Shown here piece after piece: positions 36,185 to 45,444 of a stretch of 64,000 nt of DNA. The stretch comes from 13-2-20CM-66-19 sp963760225. Its GTDB lineage: Bacteria; Pseudomonadota; Gammaproteobacteria; Steroidobacterales; Steroidobacteraceae. The position numbers were made by a program, and so were the translations under genes. The DNA lies in NCBI GenBank assembly GCA_963760225.1, contig CAVXCD010000002.1, positions 124,001 to 188,000 of the forward strand. Direction: 5' to 3'. A model generated the notes under the pieces. It worked only from the letters and a program-made list of their open reading frames with translations, did not search any database and was not told the origin of the DNA. Numbering within the stretch: the first letter of the stretch is position 1; each line of letters starts with the position of its first letter.

Positions 36185-36667
36185 TCATCGGTACGGGGCG
36201 TCCGCGGCCTTGTCGGCGGCGATCATCGCCTCGTAGCGCTCGCCGACGGCGAGCAGCTTGTCCTTGCTCATGATGTTCTCGCCGCGCCGCTCCATGTGGT
36301 ACTCGAGGATGCGCGTCAGCACGATGGCATCCACCGGGCAGGCCTCCTCGCAGAAGCCGCAGTAGATGCACTTGAACAGGTCGATGTCGTAGCGGGTCGT
36401 GCGCCGCGTACCGTCGGGCGCCACGTCCGAGTCGATGGTGATGCACACCGCCGGGCACACCGCCTCGCACAGCTTGCAGGCGATGCAGCGCTCCTGGCCG
36501 TTCGCGTAGCGGCGCAGCGCATGCAGGCCGCGAAAGCGCGGCGACTGCGGGGTCTTCTCCTCGGGGTAGTTGAGCGTGTACTTCTTCTGGAACAGGGTGC
36601 GGCGGGTGAGCCACAGGCCCTTGAGCAGCTCCGGCAGCAGGAAGGTCTTGAACGGATTGAGCGCCAT
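36185..36667 (-). CDS. nuoI: NADH-quinone oxidoreductase subunit I
   Basis: A 160-residue ferredoxin-like subunit holding clusters N6a and N6b. The two 4Fe-4S motifs are CIACKLCEAVCP and CIYCGFCEEACP. It carries electrons towards N2 in NuoB in the peripheral arm. It follows nuoH by 12 bases. Confidence 0.97.
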   Translation of the reverse strand: MALNPFKTFLLPELLKGLWLTRRTLFQKKYTLNYPEEKTPQSPRFRGLHALRRYANGQERCIACKLCEAVCPAVCITIDSDVAPDGTRRTTRYDIDLFKCIYCGFCEEACPVDAIVLTRILEYHMERRGENIMSKDKLLAVGERYEAMIAADKAADAPYR

Positions 36668-36679
36668 CGATTGCTCCGG

Positions 36680-37753
36680 TCAGTGATACCAGGGACGCGC
36701 CCACGGCCCGACGCGGTACACCGCCAGCAGCATCTCCACGCCGATCCATACCAGCGTCACCGGGATCAGCGACTTCCAGCCGAGGCGCATGATCTGGTCG
36801 TAGCGGTAGCGCGGGAAGGTGGCGCGGAACCATAGGAACAGGAACACCAGCACGAACACCTTGATGAACAGCCACAGGAAGCTCGGCTGGCCGAGGAACG
36901 TCGCGCTTAAGCCCAGCGGGTAACCCTCGAGCGGCCCCTGCCAGCCGCCGAAGAAGAACACCGCCGTGAGCGTCGAGATCAGGATCATGTTGGCGTATTC
37001 GGCGAGGAAGAACAGCGCGAAGGCGATGCCCGAGTACTCGACGTGGAAGCCGGCGACGATCTCCGACTCCCCTTCCGCGACGTCGAACGGCGCGCGATTG
37101 GTCTCCGCCACCCCGGAGATGAAGTACACCATGAGCAGCGGGAACAGCCAGAACCAGTTCCACGAGCCGATGCCGCCCGTCTGGGTCGTGACAATGACGC
37201 CGAGGTTCATGCTGCCGGTGGCCATCAGCACCCCCACCAGCGCGAAGCCCATCGCGATCTCGTACGCCACCATCTGCGCCGCCGAACGCATCGCGCCGAG
37301 GAACGCGTACTTCGAGTTGGCCGCCCAGCCGGCGATGATCACGCCGTAGACGCCCATCGAGGTGAGTGACAGCAGGTACAGCAGCCCCGCATCGGCGTGC
37401 GACACCACCACCGTCGGGGACAGCGGGATCACCGCCCAGGCGGCGAACGCCGGCACCAGCGCAATGATCGGCGCGAGGCGGAACAGCAGCTTGTTGGCCT
37501 TCGCCGGGATGATCACCTCTTTCATCAGCAGTTTTAAGACGTCGGCGAAGGGTTGGCCGACGCCGGGCAGCAGGCCGAACAGGCGCACGCGGTTCGGGCC
37601 GCGGCGCAGCTGCATCCAGCCGATGACCTTGCGCTCCCACAGCGTGAGCATCGCCACGCACACGATGAGCACCACCGTGATGAGCAGAATCAGCCCGGTG
37701 GACTGCACGTAGCCGGGCAGCGAGAGCCAGGTGGTTGTGAGTCGCTCGTTCAC
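36680..37753 (-). CDS. nuoH: NADH-quinone oxidoreductase subunit H
   Basis: A 357-residue membrane subunit forming the quinone tunnel with NuoB and NuoD. The hallmark loop is AETNRAPFDVAEGESEIVAG followed by FHVEYSG, and RRGPNRV lies near residue 50. Eight helices are expected. It begins 13 bases after nuoG. Confidence 0.97.
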   Translation of the reverse strand: MNERLTTTWLSLPGYVQSTGLILLITVVLIVCVAMLTLWERKVIGWMQLRRGPNRVRLFGLLPGVGQPFADVLKLLMKEVIIPAKANKLLFRLAPIIALVPAFAAWAVIPLSPTVVVSHADAGLLYLLSLTSMGVYGVIIAGWAANSKYAFLGAMRSAAQMVAYEIAMGFALVGVLMATGSMNLGVIVTTQTGGIGSWNWFWLFPLLMVYFISGVAETNRAPFDVAEGESEIVAGFHVEYSGIAFALFFLAEYANMILISTLTAVFFFGGWQGPLEGYPLGLSATFLGQPSFLWLFIKVFVLVFLFLWFRATFPRYRYDQIMRLGWKSLIPVTLVWIGVEMLLAVYRVGPWARPWYH

Positions 37754-37766
37754 CGCGCCGCCCTCT

Positions 37767-39944
37767 TTAGTAGCTCACCGGCGCGCTGCGGCCTTCGCGC
37801 GTGCGCTGCAGCGACGGCGCGCGCCGCACCAGCGCGTCGCTCTGGTACATGGACACATCGGGCAGCGGCGCGGTGCTGCGCTGGGCGGCAGCCGCGGCGG
37901 GCGCCACGGCGTGGCTGCCTCGGTACGGCGCGGCCGCCACAGCGGCACTCAGGCCGCGAACTTCGGCGAGCACCTCGTCCGAGGACTGGTAGTCGAAGCC
38001 GGGGAGGTTCAGCAGGTTGCCCAGTACCCGCAGCACCTTCCAGGCGGGGCGCGCCTCGCCCACCGGCTGGGCCGCGCCGGGACTGCTCTGCCACAGTCCC
38101 TCGCAGTTGACGTAGCTGCCGCTGGTCTCGGCGAAGGTGCCAATCGGCAGCAGCACGTGCGCGATGCGCTTGAGCTCCTCGCTCGCGTACGGGGTCAGCG
38201 CGACCACCAGCTCCGCGCGCGCGAGCGTGCGCCCGCTGTCCGGTTCAGCCATGTCGAGCGAAGGCTCCAGGGCTCCGCACAGCAGGTAGGCGCGCAGCGG
38301 CTCCTGCAGCATCGCGCGTGCGTTGAGACCGGCGGGCGTCACCGCCTGGCCGCCGGCCTGGCGATGCGGCACGGCCCCTGCGAGGTAAGCGCCGGCCGCG
38401 TTGCCGCCCTCGGCGATACGCCCGTAGCTCGCCGCGGCGAGCTGCGCCAGTCCCGCCGCGAGCGCGCGCAGCTCGGCGAACTGCGCATGCCGTGCGGCGA
38501 GCGCACCGAGCCACACCGCGCGCCGCTCCCCGCTGAGCAGCGCTTGCGCCGCGGCGCGGTGCGTCTCGCCGACGCTCGCCGCCGCGACCGCCGCTGCCAG
38601 GTGCGCGGGCACCGCCGCACCGGTCACCGCCGCGACCGCCGCGAGCACCGCCGCCAGCTCCGCCACCATATCGGCCGGGGCGGCGGCCAGGTACGACTTC
38701 ACCGGGAACAGGTACGAGAAGCGCTCCGGGTTGAGGAACGCCACCGCGGCACCGCGCTGGGCGGCCTTGCGTACGCGGTGCGCCAGGATCGGCGCCTCGC
38801 GGCGCAGATTCGAGCCGATGATGAACAGCCCCTGCAGCGCATCCACCGCGGCGAGCGGCAGTCCGAGAGCAGGGAACGGCGGATCGGCCGCCTGGTCGCG
38901 AAAATCCGCCTGCCGCAGCCGGTGATCGATGTTGTGCGAGCCCAGGCCGCGCGCCAGGCGCGCCGCCAGGTACAGCTCCTCGACGGTGGCGCAGCTGCTG
39001 GCGAGCACGCCGAAGGAGGCGGCGCGCTCGCGCAGCCCCTCGGCGGCGCGCATCAGCGCCGGCTCCCAGTCGCTCGCCACCCAGCCGCCGCCCTCGCGCA
39101 GCAGCGGCCGCTGCAGACGGTCGGCACTGTAGACGCCCTCGTAGCTGAAGCGGTCGCGGTCGGCGATCCACACCTCGTTGATCGCCTCGTTCTCGCGCGG
39201 CACGACGCGCATCAGCCGCCCGCGCAGCACGTGGCCGAACAGGTTGCTGCCGACCGCATCGTGCGGAGAGATCAGCGGCGCCGAGCTCATCTCCCAGGCG
39301 CGCGCGGTAAAGCGGTAGGGTTTGGAGACCAGCGCGCCGACCGGGCACAGGTCGATGACGTTGCCGGAGAGCTCGTGGTTCACGGTGCTCTCGATGTAGG
39401 TGCGTATCTCCATGTGCTCGCCGCGGCCGATGGTGCCGAGCTCCTGCACGCCGGCGATCTCCTCGGTGAAGCGCACGCAACGCGTGCACTGAATGCAGCG
39501 CGTCATGTCGGTGGCGATCAGGGGACCTAAGTTCTCGTCGGCCACCGCGCGCTTGCCCTCGTTGTAGCGCGACACGTCGCGCCCGAAGCCGACCGCCAGG
39601 TCCTGCAGCTCGCATTCCCCGCCCTGGTCACAGATCGGGCAGTCGAGCGGATGGTTGATGAGCAGGAACTCCATCACCGCGCGCTGCGCGCCGATCGCGC
39701 GCGGCGAGCGGGTGAACACCTTCATGCCTTCCGTCACCGGCGTGGCGCAGGCCGGCAGCGGCTTGGGGGCCTTCTCGACGTCCACCAGGCACATGCGGCA
39801 GTTGGCCGCCACGGTGAGTTTCTCGTGGTAGCAGAAGCGCGGCACGTACACGCCGCTACGGTCGGTGGCGCGGATGATCATCTCGCCCTTCCTGGCCTGC
39901 ACCGGCACGCCGTCGACCTCGATGTTGACCACCTCATCCGCCAT
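37767..39944 (-). CDS. nuoG: NADH-quinone oxidoreductase subunit G
   Basis: A 725-residue subunit. The N-terminal 2Fe-2S domain has the Cys set in RFCYHEKLTVAANCRMC, the next cluster uses NHPLDCPICDQGGEC, and the third CIQCTRC plus a later Cys. A molybdopterin-oxidoreductase-like domain follows, without evidence for a bound cofactor. It is shorter than the E. coli form (about 900), which carries an extra C-terminal region. It starts 21 bases after nuoF. Confidence 0.95.
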   Translation of the reverse strand: MADEVVNIEVDGVPVQARKGEMIIRATDRSGVYVPRFCYHEKLTVAANCRMCLVDVEKAPKPLPACATPVTEGMKVFTRSPRAIGAQRAVMEFLLINHPLDCPICDQGGECELQDLAVGFGRDVSRYNEGKRAVADENLGPLIATDMTRCIQCTRCVRFTEEIAGVQELGTIGRGEHMEIRTYIESTVNHELSGNVIDLCPVGALVSKPYRFTARAWEMSSAPLISPHDAVGSNLFGHVLRGRLMRVVPRENEAINEVWIADRDRFSYEGVYSADRLQRPLLREGGGWVASDWEPALMRAAEGLRERAASFGVLASSCATVEELYLAARLARGLGSHNIDHRLRQADFRDQAADPPFPALGLPLAAVDALQGLFIIGSNLRREAPILAHRVRKAAQRGAAVAFLNPERFSYLFPVKSYLAAAPADMVAELAAVLAAVAAVTGAAVPAHLAAAVAAASVGETHRAAAQALLSGERRAVWLGALAARHAQFAELRALAAGLAQLAAASYGRIAEGGNAAGAYLAGAVPHRQAGGQAVTPAGLNARAMLQEPLRAYLLCGALEPSLDMAEPDSGRTLARAELVVALTPYASEELKRIAHVLLPIGTFAETSGSYVNCEGLWQSSPGAAQPVGEARPAWKVLRVLGNLLNLPGFDYQSSDEVLAEVRGLSAAVAAAPYRGSHAVAPAAAAAQRSTAPLPDVSMYQSDALVRRAPSLQRTREGRSAPVSY

Positions 39945-39965
39945 GACAATCCCCGTGCATGCCTG

Positions 39966-41294
39966 TCACGCCGCCTGTGCTCCCAGCTGTTCGCTGACCA
40001 GGCTGCGGCCGCCGTGGTCGATCATGTATTCGAATTCATGCCGGTAATGCTTGAGGAAGCTCTGCACCGGCCAGGCGGAGGCATCGCCGAAGGCGCAGAT
40101 GGTATGCCCCTCGATGCGGTTGGCCACGTCCAGCAGCAGCGCGAGCTCCTCGCGCCGCGAGGCACCCGCAAGCACGCGCTGCAGCATGCGGTTCATCCAG
40201 CCGGTGCCCTCGCGGCACGGGGTGCACTGACCGCAGGACTCGGCCATGTAGAAACGCGAGATGCGCTCGAGCACCCGCACCATGCAGGTGGTCTCGTCCA
40301 TGACGATGGCAGCCCCGGTACCGAGCGCCGAGCCGGCGGCCTTCACCGAGTCGTAGTCCATGTTGGTCTTGAGCATGATTTCCGCGGGCACGACCGGCAC
40401 CGAGACCCCGCCGGGAATCACCGCCTTGAGCCTGCGGCCGCCGCGCACCCCACCGCACAGCTCCAGCAGGTCGGCGAACGGCACGCCGAGCGGCAGCTCG
40501 ATGTTGCGCGGCCGCGTGACGTGTCCGGATACGGAATAGATCAGCGTGCCGCCGGAGTTCGGCGGCCCGAGGGCGGCGAACCACGCCGGACCCTTGCGCA
40601 GGATGGTCGGCACCGAGGCGAAGCTCAGCGTGTTGTTGATGGTGGTCGGCGCGCCGTACAGTCCGAAGTTCGCGGGGAACGGCGGCTTGAAGCGCGGCTT
40701 GCCCGTCTTGCCCTCGAGCGAGTCGAGCAGCGCGGTCTCCTCGCCGCAGATGTAGGCGCCGGCACCGACGAAGGTATGGATGTCGAAGTCGATGCCGCTG
40801 CCGCGGATGTTCCGGCCGAGCAGCCCCGCGGCATAGGCTTCGGCGAGCGCGGCCTCGAAACGCGGCACCGGCTCGCCGAGGAACTCGCCGCGGATGTAGT
40901 TGTAGGCGACGGTGGTATTGGTGGCGTAGCCGCCGATCGCCAGTCCCTCGATCAGCGCGTGCGGGTTGTAGCGCAGGATGTCGCGGTCGTGGCAGGTGCC
41001 CGGCTCGCTCTCGTCGGAATTGCACACCAGGTACTTCTGCGCCGGGGAGTTGCGCGGCATGAAGCTCCACTTGGTGCCGGTGGGAAAGCCGGCGCCGCCG
41101 CGCCCGCGCAGCCCCGAGGCCTTGAGCTGGTCGATCACCTCGCCGCGCTCGGGCTTCTCGCCGAGCAGCCGCTCCCACACCTGGTAGCCGCCGATGCTGC
41201 GGTAGGTGTCGAGCGTCCACGACTGCGCGAGCTTGAGCGGCTCGAACACCGTGAGGTTCATACGCTCGGCGTACTTGTCCTCGATGGCGCTCAT
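39966..41294 (-). CDS. nuoF: NADH-quinone oxidoreductase subunit F
   Basis: A 442-residue subunit that oxidises NADH. The NADH loop is LRGRGGAGFPTGTKW, the FMN region includes GAGAYICGEETALLDSLEG, and the N3 4Fe-4S ligands are in ESCGQCTPCREG plus a later Cys in HTICAFG. It overlaps nuoE by 4 bases. Confidence 0.97.
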   Translation of the reverse strand: MSAIEDKYAERMNLTVFEPLKLAQSWTLDTYRSIGGYQVWERLLGEKPERGEVIDQLKASGLRGRGGAGFPTGTKWSFMPRNSPAQKYLVCNSDESEPGTCHDRDILRYNPHALIEGLAIGGYATNTTVAYNYIRGEFLGEPVPRFEAALAEAYAAGLLGRNIRGSGIDFDIHTFVGAGAYICGEETALLDSLEGKTGKPRFKPPFPANFGLYGAPTTINNTLSFASVPTILRKGPAWFAALGPPNSGGTLIYSVSGHVTRPRNIELPLGVPFADLLELCGGVRGGRRLKAVIPGGVSVPVVPAEIMLKTNMDYDSVKAAGSALGTGAAIVMDETTCMVRVLERISRFYMAESCGQCTPCREGTGWMNRMLQRVLAGASRREELALLLDVANRIEGHTICAFGDASAWPVQSFLKHYRHEFEYMIDHGGRSLVSEQLGAQAA

Positions 41295-41824
41295 GTCAGC
41301 TCATCCAGGATCGCATCGAGCTTCTCCGCGGTGAGGTGCTCGTGGAACACGTGATCCACCATCGCCATGGGCGCACCGGTACAGGCCGCCAGACACTCCT
41401 CCTCCAGCTTGAGGAAGATGCGGCCGTCGGCGGTGCTCTGGTTCGCCTTGATGCCGAGCTTGCGCTCGGCGTGCGCCAGCAGCTCCTGGCCGCCGTTGAG
41501 CATGCAGGAGATGTTGGTGCAGATGCTGACGTGGTGGCGCCCGCACGGGTGCGTCTCGAACATCGAGTAGAAACGCGCCACCTCGTAGACCTGGATCGGC
41601 TGCAGCTGCAGGTACTCGGCGACCGCGTCCATCAGGTCCGCGGTGAGGAAGCCGTCGTTCTGCTCCTGCGCGGCACGCAGCGCGGCGATACACGCCGAGC
41701 GCTGCCGTCCGGGCGGAAACTTCGCCACCCAGCGGTCGATGGTGTGGCGCGTGTCCTCCGACAGCAGCTGCAGCTTGCTCATCAGCCCCGTGCCACCCAC
41801 CCCGACGTTGCTGCGCTCGCTCAT
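41291..41824 (-). CDS. nuoE: NADH-quinone oxidoreductase subunit E
   Basis: A 177-residue thioredoxin-fold subunit with the N1a 2Fe-2S cluster: Cys pairs in SICTNISC and ECLAAC. It assembles with NuoF in the NADH dehydrogenase module. The ATG at 41824 overlaps the nuoD stop (ATGA). Longer in-frame readings upstream are a shadow of nuoD. Confidence 0.95.
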   Translation of the reverse strand: MSERSNVGVGGTGLMSKLQLLSEDTRHTIDRWVAKFPPGRQRSACIAALRAAQEQNDGFLTADLMDAVAEYLQLQPIQVYEVARFYSMFETHPCGRHHVSICTNISCMLNGGQELLAHAERKLGIKANQSTADGRIFLKLEEECLAACTGAPMAMVDHVFHEHLTAEKLDAILDELT

Positions 41825-43089
41825 CGGTCGATCTCGCCGAATACGATGTCCTGCGAACCGATCACCGCCACCACGTCGGCCAGCATGTGGCCGCGGCACA
41901 TCTCCTCGAGCGCCGCCAGGTGGGGGAATCCGGGCGCCCGGCACTTGAGGCGGTAGGGTTTGTTGGCGCCGTCGGACACCAGGTACACCCCGAACTCGCC
42001 CTTGGGCGCCTCGACCGCCGCGTAGCTGTCGCCGGCGGGCACCTCGTAGCCTTCGGTGAAGAACTTGAAGTGATGAATCAGGGCTTCCATGTCCTCCTTC
42101 ATGCGCTCGCGCCGCGGCGGACATACCTTGGTGTCGTCGAGCATCACCGGCCCGGGATGCGCGCGCAGCCACTCGATGCACTGGCGGATGATGCGGTTCG
42201 ACTGGCGCAGCTCCTCGATGCGCACCAGGTAGCGGTCGTAGCAGTCACCATTGACGCCCAGCGGGATGTCGAACTCCATGCGCGCATAGACCTCGTAGGG
42301 CTGCTTCTTGCGCAGGTCCCAGGCCACCCCGGAGCCGCGCAGCATGGGACCTGAGAAGCCGAGCTGCATGGCGCGCTGCGGGCTCACCACCCCGATGTTG
42401 ACGGTGCGCTGCTTCCAGATGCGGTTGTCGGTGAGCAGCGTTTCATAGTCGTCGACGCGCGCCGGAAAGCTCTCGGTGAAGGCCTGGAGAAAATCGAGCA
42501 TGGTGCCGGCGCGCGCCTCGTTCATGCGCGCCGCATCCTTGGCCGAGCGCCACTTCGAGGCCTGGTATTTCGGCATGGCGTCCGGCAGGTCGCGGTACAC
42601 GCCGCCCGGGCGGTAGTAGGTGGCGTGCATGCGCGTGCCGGAGACCGCCTCGTACACGTCCATGAGCTCCTCGCGCTCCTTGAAGCACAGCAGGAACACC
42701 GTCATCGCGCCGATGTCCAGGCCGTGCGCGCCGAGCCACATGAGGTGATTGAGCACGCGCGTGATCTCGTCGAACATCACGCGGATGTACTGGGCGCGCT
42801 CGGGCGGCTCGATGCCGAGCAAGCGCTCGATGGCGAGCACGTAGGCGTGCTCGTTGCACATCATCGAGACGTAGTCGAGGCGGTCCATGTAGCCGATCGA
42901 CTGGTTGAAGGGCTTCGATTCGGCGAGCTTCTCTGTGGCCCGATGCAACAGCCCGATGTGCGGGTCGGCCTTGCGGATCACCTCGCCGTCGAGCTCCAGC
43001 ACCAGGCGCAGCACGCCGTGCGCCGCCGGGTGCTGCGGCCCGAAGTTCATGGTGTAGTTACGGATCTCGGTCGGAGGCGCGGCGTCCAT
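41821..43089 (-). CDS. nuoD: NADH-quinone oxidoreductase subunit D
   Basis: A 422-residue 49-kDa-type subunit. Landmarks are NFGPQHPAAHGVLRLVLELDGE at the quinone site, GLLHRATEKLAE and MCNEHAYVLAIERLLGI. It forms the quinone pocket with NuoB. It is a separate gene, not fused to nuoC as in E. coli, and touches the nuoC stop codon. Confidence 0.97.
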   Translation of the reverse strand: MDAAPPTEIRNYTMNFGPQHPAAHGVLRLVLELDGEVIRKADPHIGLLHRATEKLAESKPFNQSIGYMDRLDYVSMMCNEHAYVLAIERLLGIEPPERAQYIRVMFDEITRVLNHLMWLGAHGLDIGAMTVFLLCFKEREELMDVYEAVSGTRMHATYYRPGGVYRDLPDAMPKYQASKWRSAKDAARMNEARAGTMLDFLQAFTESFPARVDDYETLLTDNRIWKQRTVNIGVVSPQRAMQLGFSGPMLRGSGVAWDLRKKQPYEVYARMEFDIPLGVNGDCYDRYLVRIEELRQSNRIIRQCIEWLRAHPGPVMLDDTKVCPPRRERMKEDMEALIHHFKFFTEGYEVPAGDSYAAVEAPKGEFGVYLVSDGANKPYRLKCRAPGFPHLAALEEMCRGHMLADVVAVIGSQDIVFGEIDR

Positions 43090-43784
43090 CAGCGCGGTAC
43101 CTGCGGGTCCCTGAGCGCGGGCTCGTAGCGATGGTCATGGCGGATGACCTTGGGCACCAGCACGCGCGGCACGATGCTCACCGGCTGGTAGACCACGCGG
43201 CGCTTGTCCGGGTCGTACTGCACCTCGACGTTGCCGGAGAGCGGGAAATCCTTGCGGAACGGGTGCCCGATGAACCCGTAGTCGGTGAGGATGCGGCGCA
43301 GGTCCGGGTGGCCGCGGAACAGGATGCCGTACAGGTCGAAGGCCTCGCGCTCGAACCAGTTGGCGCTCGCCCACACCTCCACCACCGAATCCACCACCGG
43401 CTCGGCGGTGTCCGGGCATTTAACCGTGAGGCGCAGCCGCTGGTTGTTACTGATGGACAGCAGGTTGTAGACCACCGCGAAGCGCCCGGCCTCGTGCGCA
43501 TCGGGCGGCTTGCTCTGCGCCTCGCGGGCGCGGCTGAAGCCGGAGCGGGTGGCGCCCTGGGTCTCCCACTCATCGCGGCCGTAGTGCAGGTAGTCGAGGC
43601 CGGCGAGATCCATCAGCATCTCGAAGCTAAGCGCCGGCGCATCGCGCAGGCTGCGGCACACCTCGAGCAGCGCCGGCGCGTCGGTCTCGTAGGCGAGCTC
43701 CTGCGGGCGCGCCGACACGCGCCGCGCGCGGCCGCCGAGCTGCGCGTCGACCTTGCGGGCCAGAGCTTCGATGAGCTCGCTCAC
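43089..43784 (-). CDS. nuoC: NADH-quinone oxidoreductase subunit C
   Basis: A 231-residue 30-kDa-type subunit with the conserved FEREAFDLYGILFRGHPDLR and YGFIGHPFRKDFPLSGNVE motifs. It stabilises the junction of the peripheral and membrane arms. It starts 24 bases after nuoB. Confidence 0.96.
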   Translation of the reverse strand: MSELIEALARKVDAQLGGRARRVSARPQELAYETDAPALLEVCRSLRDAPALSFEMLMDLAGLDYLHYGRDEWETQGATRSGFSRAREAQSKPPDAHEAGRFAVVYNLLSISNNQRLRLTVKCPDTAEPVVDSVVEVWASANWFEREAFDLYGILFRGHPDLRRILTDYGFIGHPFRKDFPLSGNVEVQYDPDKRRVVYQPVSIVPRVLVPKVIRHDHRYEPALRDPQVPR

Positions 43785-43808
43785 GTGCTGCTGCGCTCCT
43801 TGGTGCCT

Positions 43809-44300
43809 CTAGCGGGCGATGCTGCTGGTGCGGGCGATCTTCTTCTGCAACTGCACGATCCCGTACACCAGGGCTTCCGCGGTCGGCGGACAGCCCGGTA
43901 CGTACACGTCGACCGGCACGATGCGATCGCAGCCGCGGACCACCGAGTAGGAGTAATGATAATAACCGCCGCCGTTGGCGCACGAGCCCATGGAGATGAC
44001 CCAGCGCGGCTCGGCCATCTGGTCGTACACCCGCCGCAGCGCCGGCGCCATCTTGTTGACCAGCGTCCCGGCGACGATCATCACGTCCGACTGGCGCGGG
44101 CTCGGACGGAATACCACCCCGAAGCGGTCGAGGTCGTAGCGCGAGGCGCCGGCATGCATCATCTCCACCGCGCAGCAGGCCAGGCCGAAGGTCATCGGCC
44201 ACAGCGAGCCGGTGCGCGCCCAGTTCACCAGCTCATCGAGCCGCGCGGTGACGAAGCCGCGCTGCGCGAAGCCGTCCTGGCTCTCCGCGGCTAGTCCCAC
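43809..44300 (-). CDS. nuoB: NADH-quinone oxidoreductase subunit B
   Basis: A 163-residue subunit holding cluster N2. The cysteines are in GLACCAVEMM, GSCANGGGYYHY and VPGCPPTAEAL. The GTG at 44300 overlaps the last 10 bases of nuoA and gives a normal N-terminus (GLAAESQDGFAQRGF); a much longer in-frame reading overlaps nuoA. Confidence 0.95.
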   Translation of the reverse strand: MGLAAESQDGFAQRGFVTARLDELVNWARTGSLWPMTFGLACCAVEMMHAGASRYDLDRFGVVFRPSPRQSDVMIVAGTLVNKMAPALRRVYDQMAEPRWVISMGSCANGGGYYHYSYSVVRGCDRIVPVDVYVPGCPPTAEALVYGIVQLQKKIARTSSIAR

Positions 44301-44659
44301 TCGAGCGCCCCCTTCTTCCATTCGTAGATGAAGCCCACCACCAGGATGCCGAGGAAGATGCCCATCGCGGCCAGCCCGAACAGGCCGATCTGCCGCAGGG
44401 CCACCGCCCAGGGAAACAGGAACGCGATCTCCAGGTCGAAGACGATGAACAGGATCGCCACCAGGTAGTAGCGCACGTCGAACTTGCTGCGCGTGTCCTC
44501 GAAGGCGTCGAAGCCGCACTCGTAGGGCGTGAGCTTGGCGCGATCGTCGTGAAAGCGCGCGAAGTGGCGGCCGAGGCCGCTGCCGAGCACCAGCAACACC
44601 ACGGCCAGAGCCGCGGCTACCACCAGAAAGATGAGGATCGGCAGATAGTTCGACAGCAT
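44291..44659 (-). CDS. nuoA: NADH-quinone oxidoreductase subunit A
   Basis: A 122-residue three-helix subunit with the conserved KLTPYECGFDAFEDTRSKFD loop and FDLEIAFLFPWA. It is the first gene of the nuo operon. Upstream, where many gammaproteobacteria have secG and tRNA-Leu, only accessory DNA is found. Confidence 0.96.
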   Translation of the reverse strand: MLSNYLPILIFLVVAAALAVVLLVLGSGLGRHFARFHDDRAKLTPYECGFDAFEDTRSKFDVRYYLVAILFIVFDLEIAFLFPWAVALRQIGLFGLAAMGIFLGILVVGFIYEWKKGALEWD

Positions 44660-44729
44660 GCGCGACCTGCGCTTCGAGAGGGCGGCATTGTAGCAGCGCA
44701 GTGAGTCGTTTTGGTGCCGACGGTCGGAT

Positions 44730-44759
44730 CCGCCAGCGGTTCCTGAAGGGGTCTGGCGG
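44730..44759. other. Hairpin in the nuoA upstream region
   Basis: CCGCCAG (44730-44736) pairs with CTGGCGG (44753-44759). A second small palindrome, CCGACGGTCGG (44718-44728), is beside it. They lie in the 128-base divergent gap between nuoA and the HNH-like gene and could be leader structures or the boundary of the accessory region. Confidence 0.3.
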
Positions 44760-44787
44760 GGATAAGTGGCTCCGGGGGCACAATTAA

Positions 44788-45303
44788 ATGGCGACGGATA
44801 GGAGTGACGTGAACGCGATCAGGATGTGCAAACGGGACTGTGGACGGCCGGCGCTGCCTATACGCGCCGAGTGCTGGGAATGCGCGTATCGCGGTGTTCG
44901 TGTCCCTGTGGGTGAAGCCGCCAGGACTAGGCGTCGTGAGTACGACCGTAAACGCTCGCCAAAGGCGGAGCGTGGACGTCACCAGCGGTGGCGCGAAGCC
45001 AACCGCGAGAAGGAACGCGAGACAGATCGCAAACGGTACGCAGCGGACCCAGGGAAGATCAGCAGCAAGGTAGCCGCTCGCCGCGCCATGGAGATAGCCG
45101 TCCAGTGCGACTGCTGCACCCCGAAGCAGATCGCCGACTTCTACGCGGTCGCTGCTCTGATTTGTGCCGACGTGGATCACTGCTCGGCGCTGGCGGACGG
45201 TGGCAAGCACTGCCTGAAGAATCTCCAGCTCCTCGATCCCTTGGAGCACCGGAAGAAGACCGGCAAAGAGAACTCGATCCGGCCGCTCATCCGACCCCTC
45301 TGA
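44788..45303 (+). CDS. HNH-endonuclease-like protein
   Basis: A 171-residue basic protein. An N-terminal possible zinc ribbon has CKRDC and CWEC; a very basic middle (about 55-95) could bind DNA. The C-terminal part carries the HNH-like pattern VDHCSALADGGKHCLKNLQL followed by HRKKTG, with CDCC upstream as a zinc pair. Such genes are common in prophages and islands as homing or packaging nucleases. The ribosome-binding site is poor; the in-frame ATG at 44824 is an alternative start. It is divergent from nuoA. Confidence 0.68.
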   Translation: MATDRSDVNAIRMCKRDCGRPALPIRAECWECAYRGVRVPVGEAARTRRREYDRKRSPKAERGRHQRWREANREKERETDRKRYAADPGKISSKVAARRAMEIAVQCDCCTPKQIADFYAVAALICADVDHCSALADGGKHCLKNLQLLDPLEHRKKTGKENSIRPLIRPL

Positions 45304-45444
45304 ACCCCCGCCCAGGCAACCTTTCTCGAAACCCCCAGAGCCGATCTGGGCCACGATGGGGCCCCTCCCCTCCACATTCCGACGGCTGAAAACTGGTTAC
45401 CGGCTGCCCACCGTGGCGCGCCTGGGTCGATCTCGCCTGGGACG

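Noticed and set aside
37731..41354. Two long plus-strand frames opposite nuoG and nuoF
   Set aside because: Antisense shadows; the minus-strand genes have complete Fe-S, FMN and NADH motifs.
44660..44787. Search for secG and tRNA-Leu upstream of nuoA
   Set aside because: Neither a tRNA cloverleaf nor a SecG-like frame is present in this gap or just beyond it.
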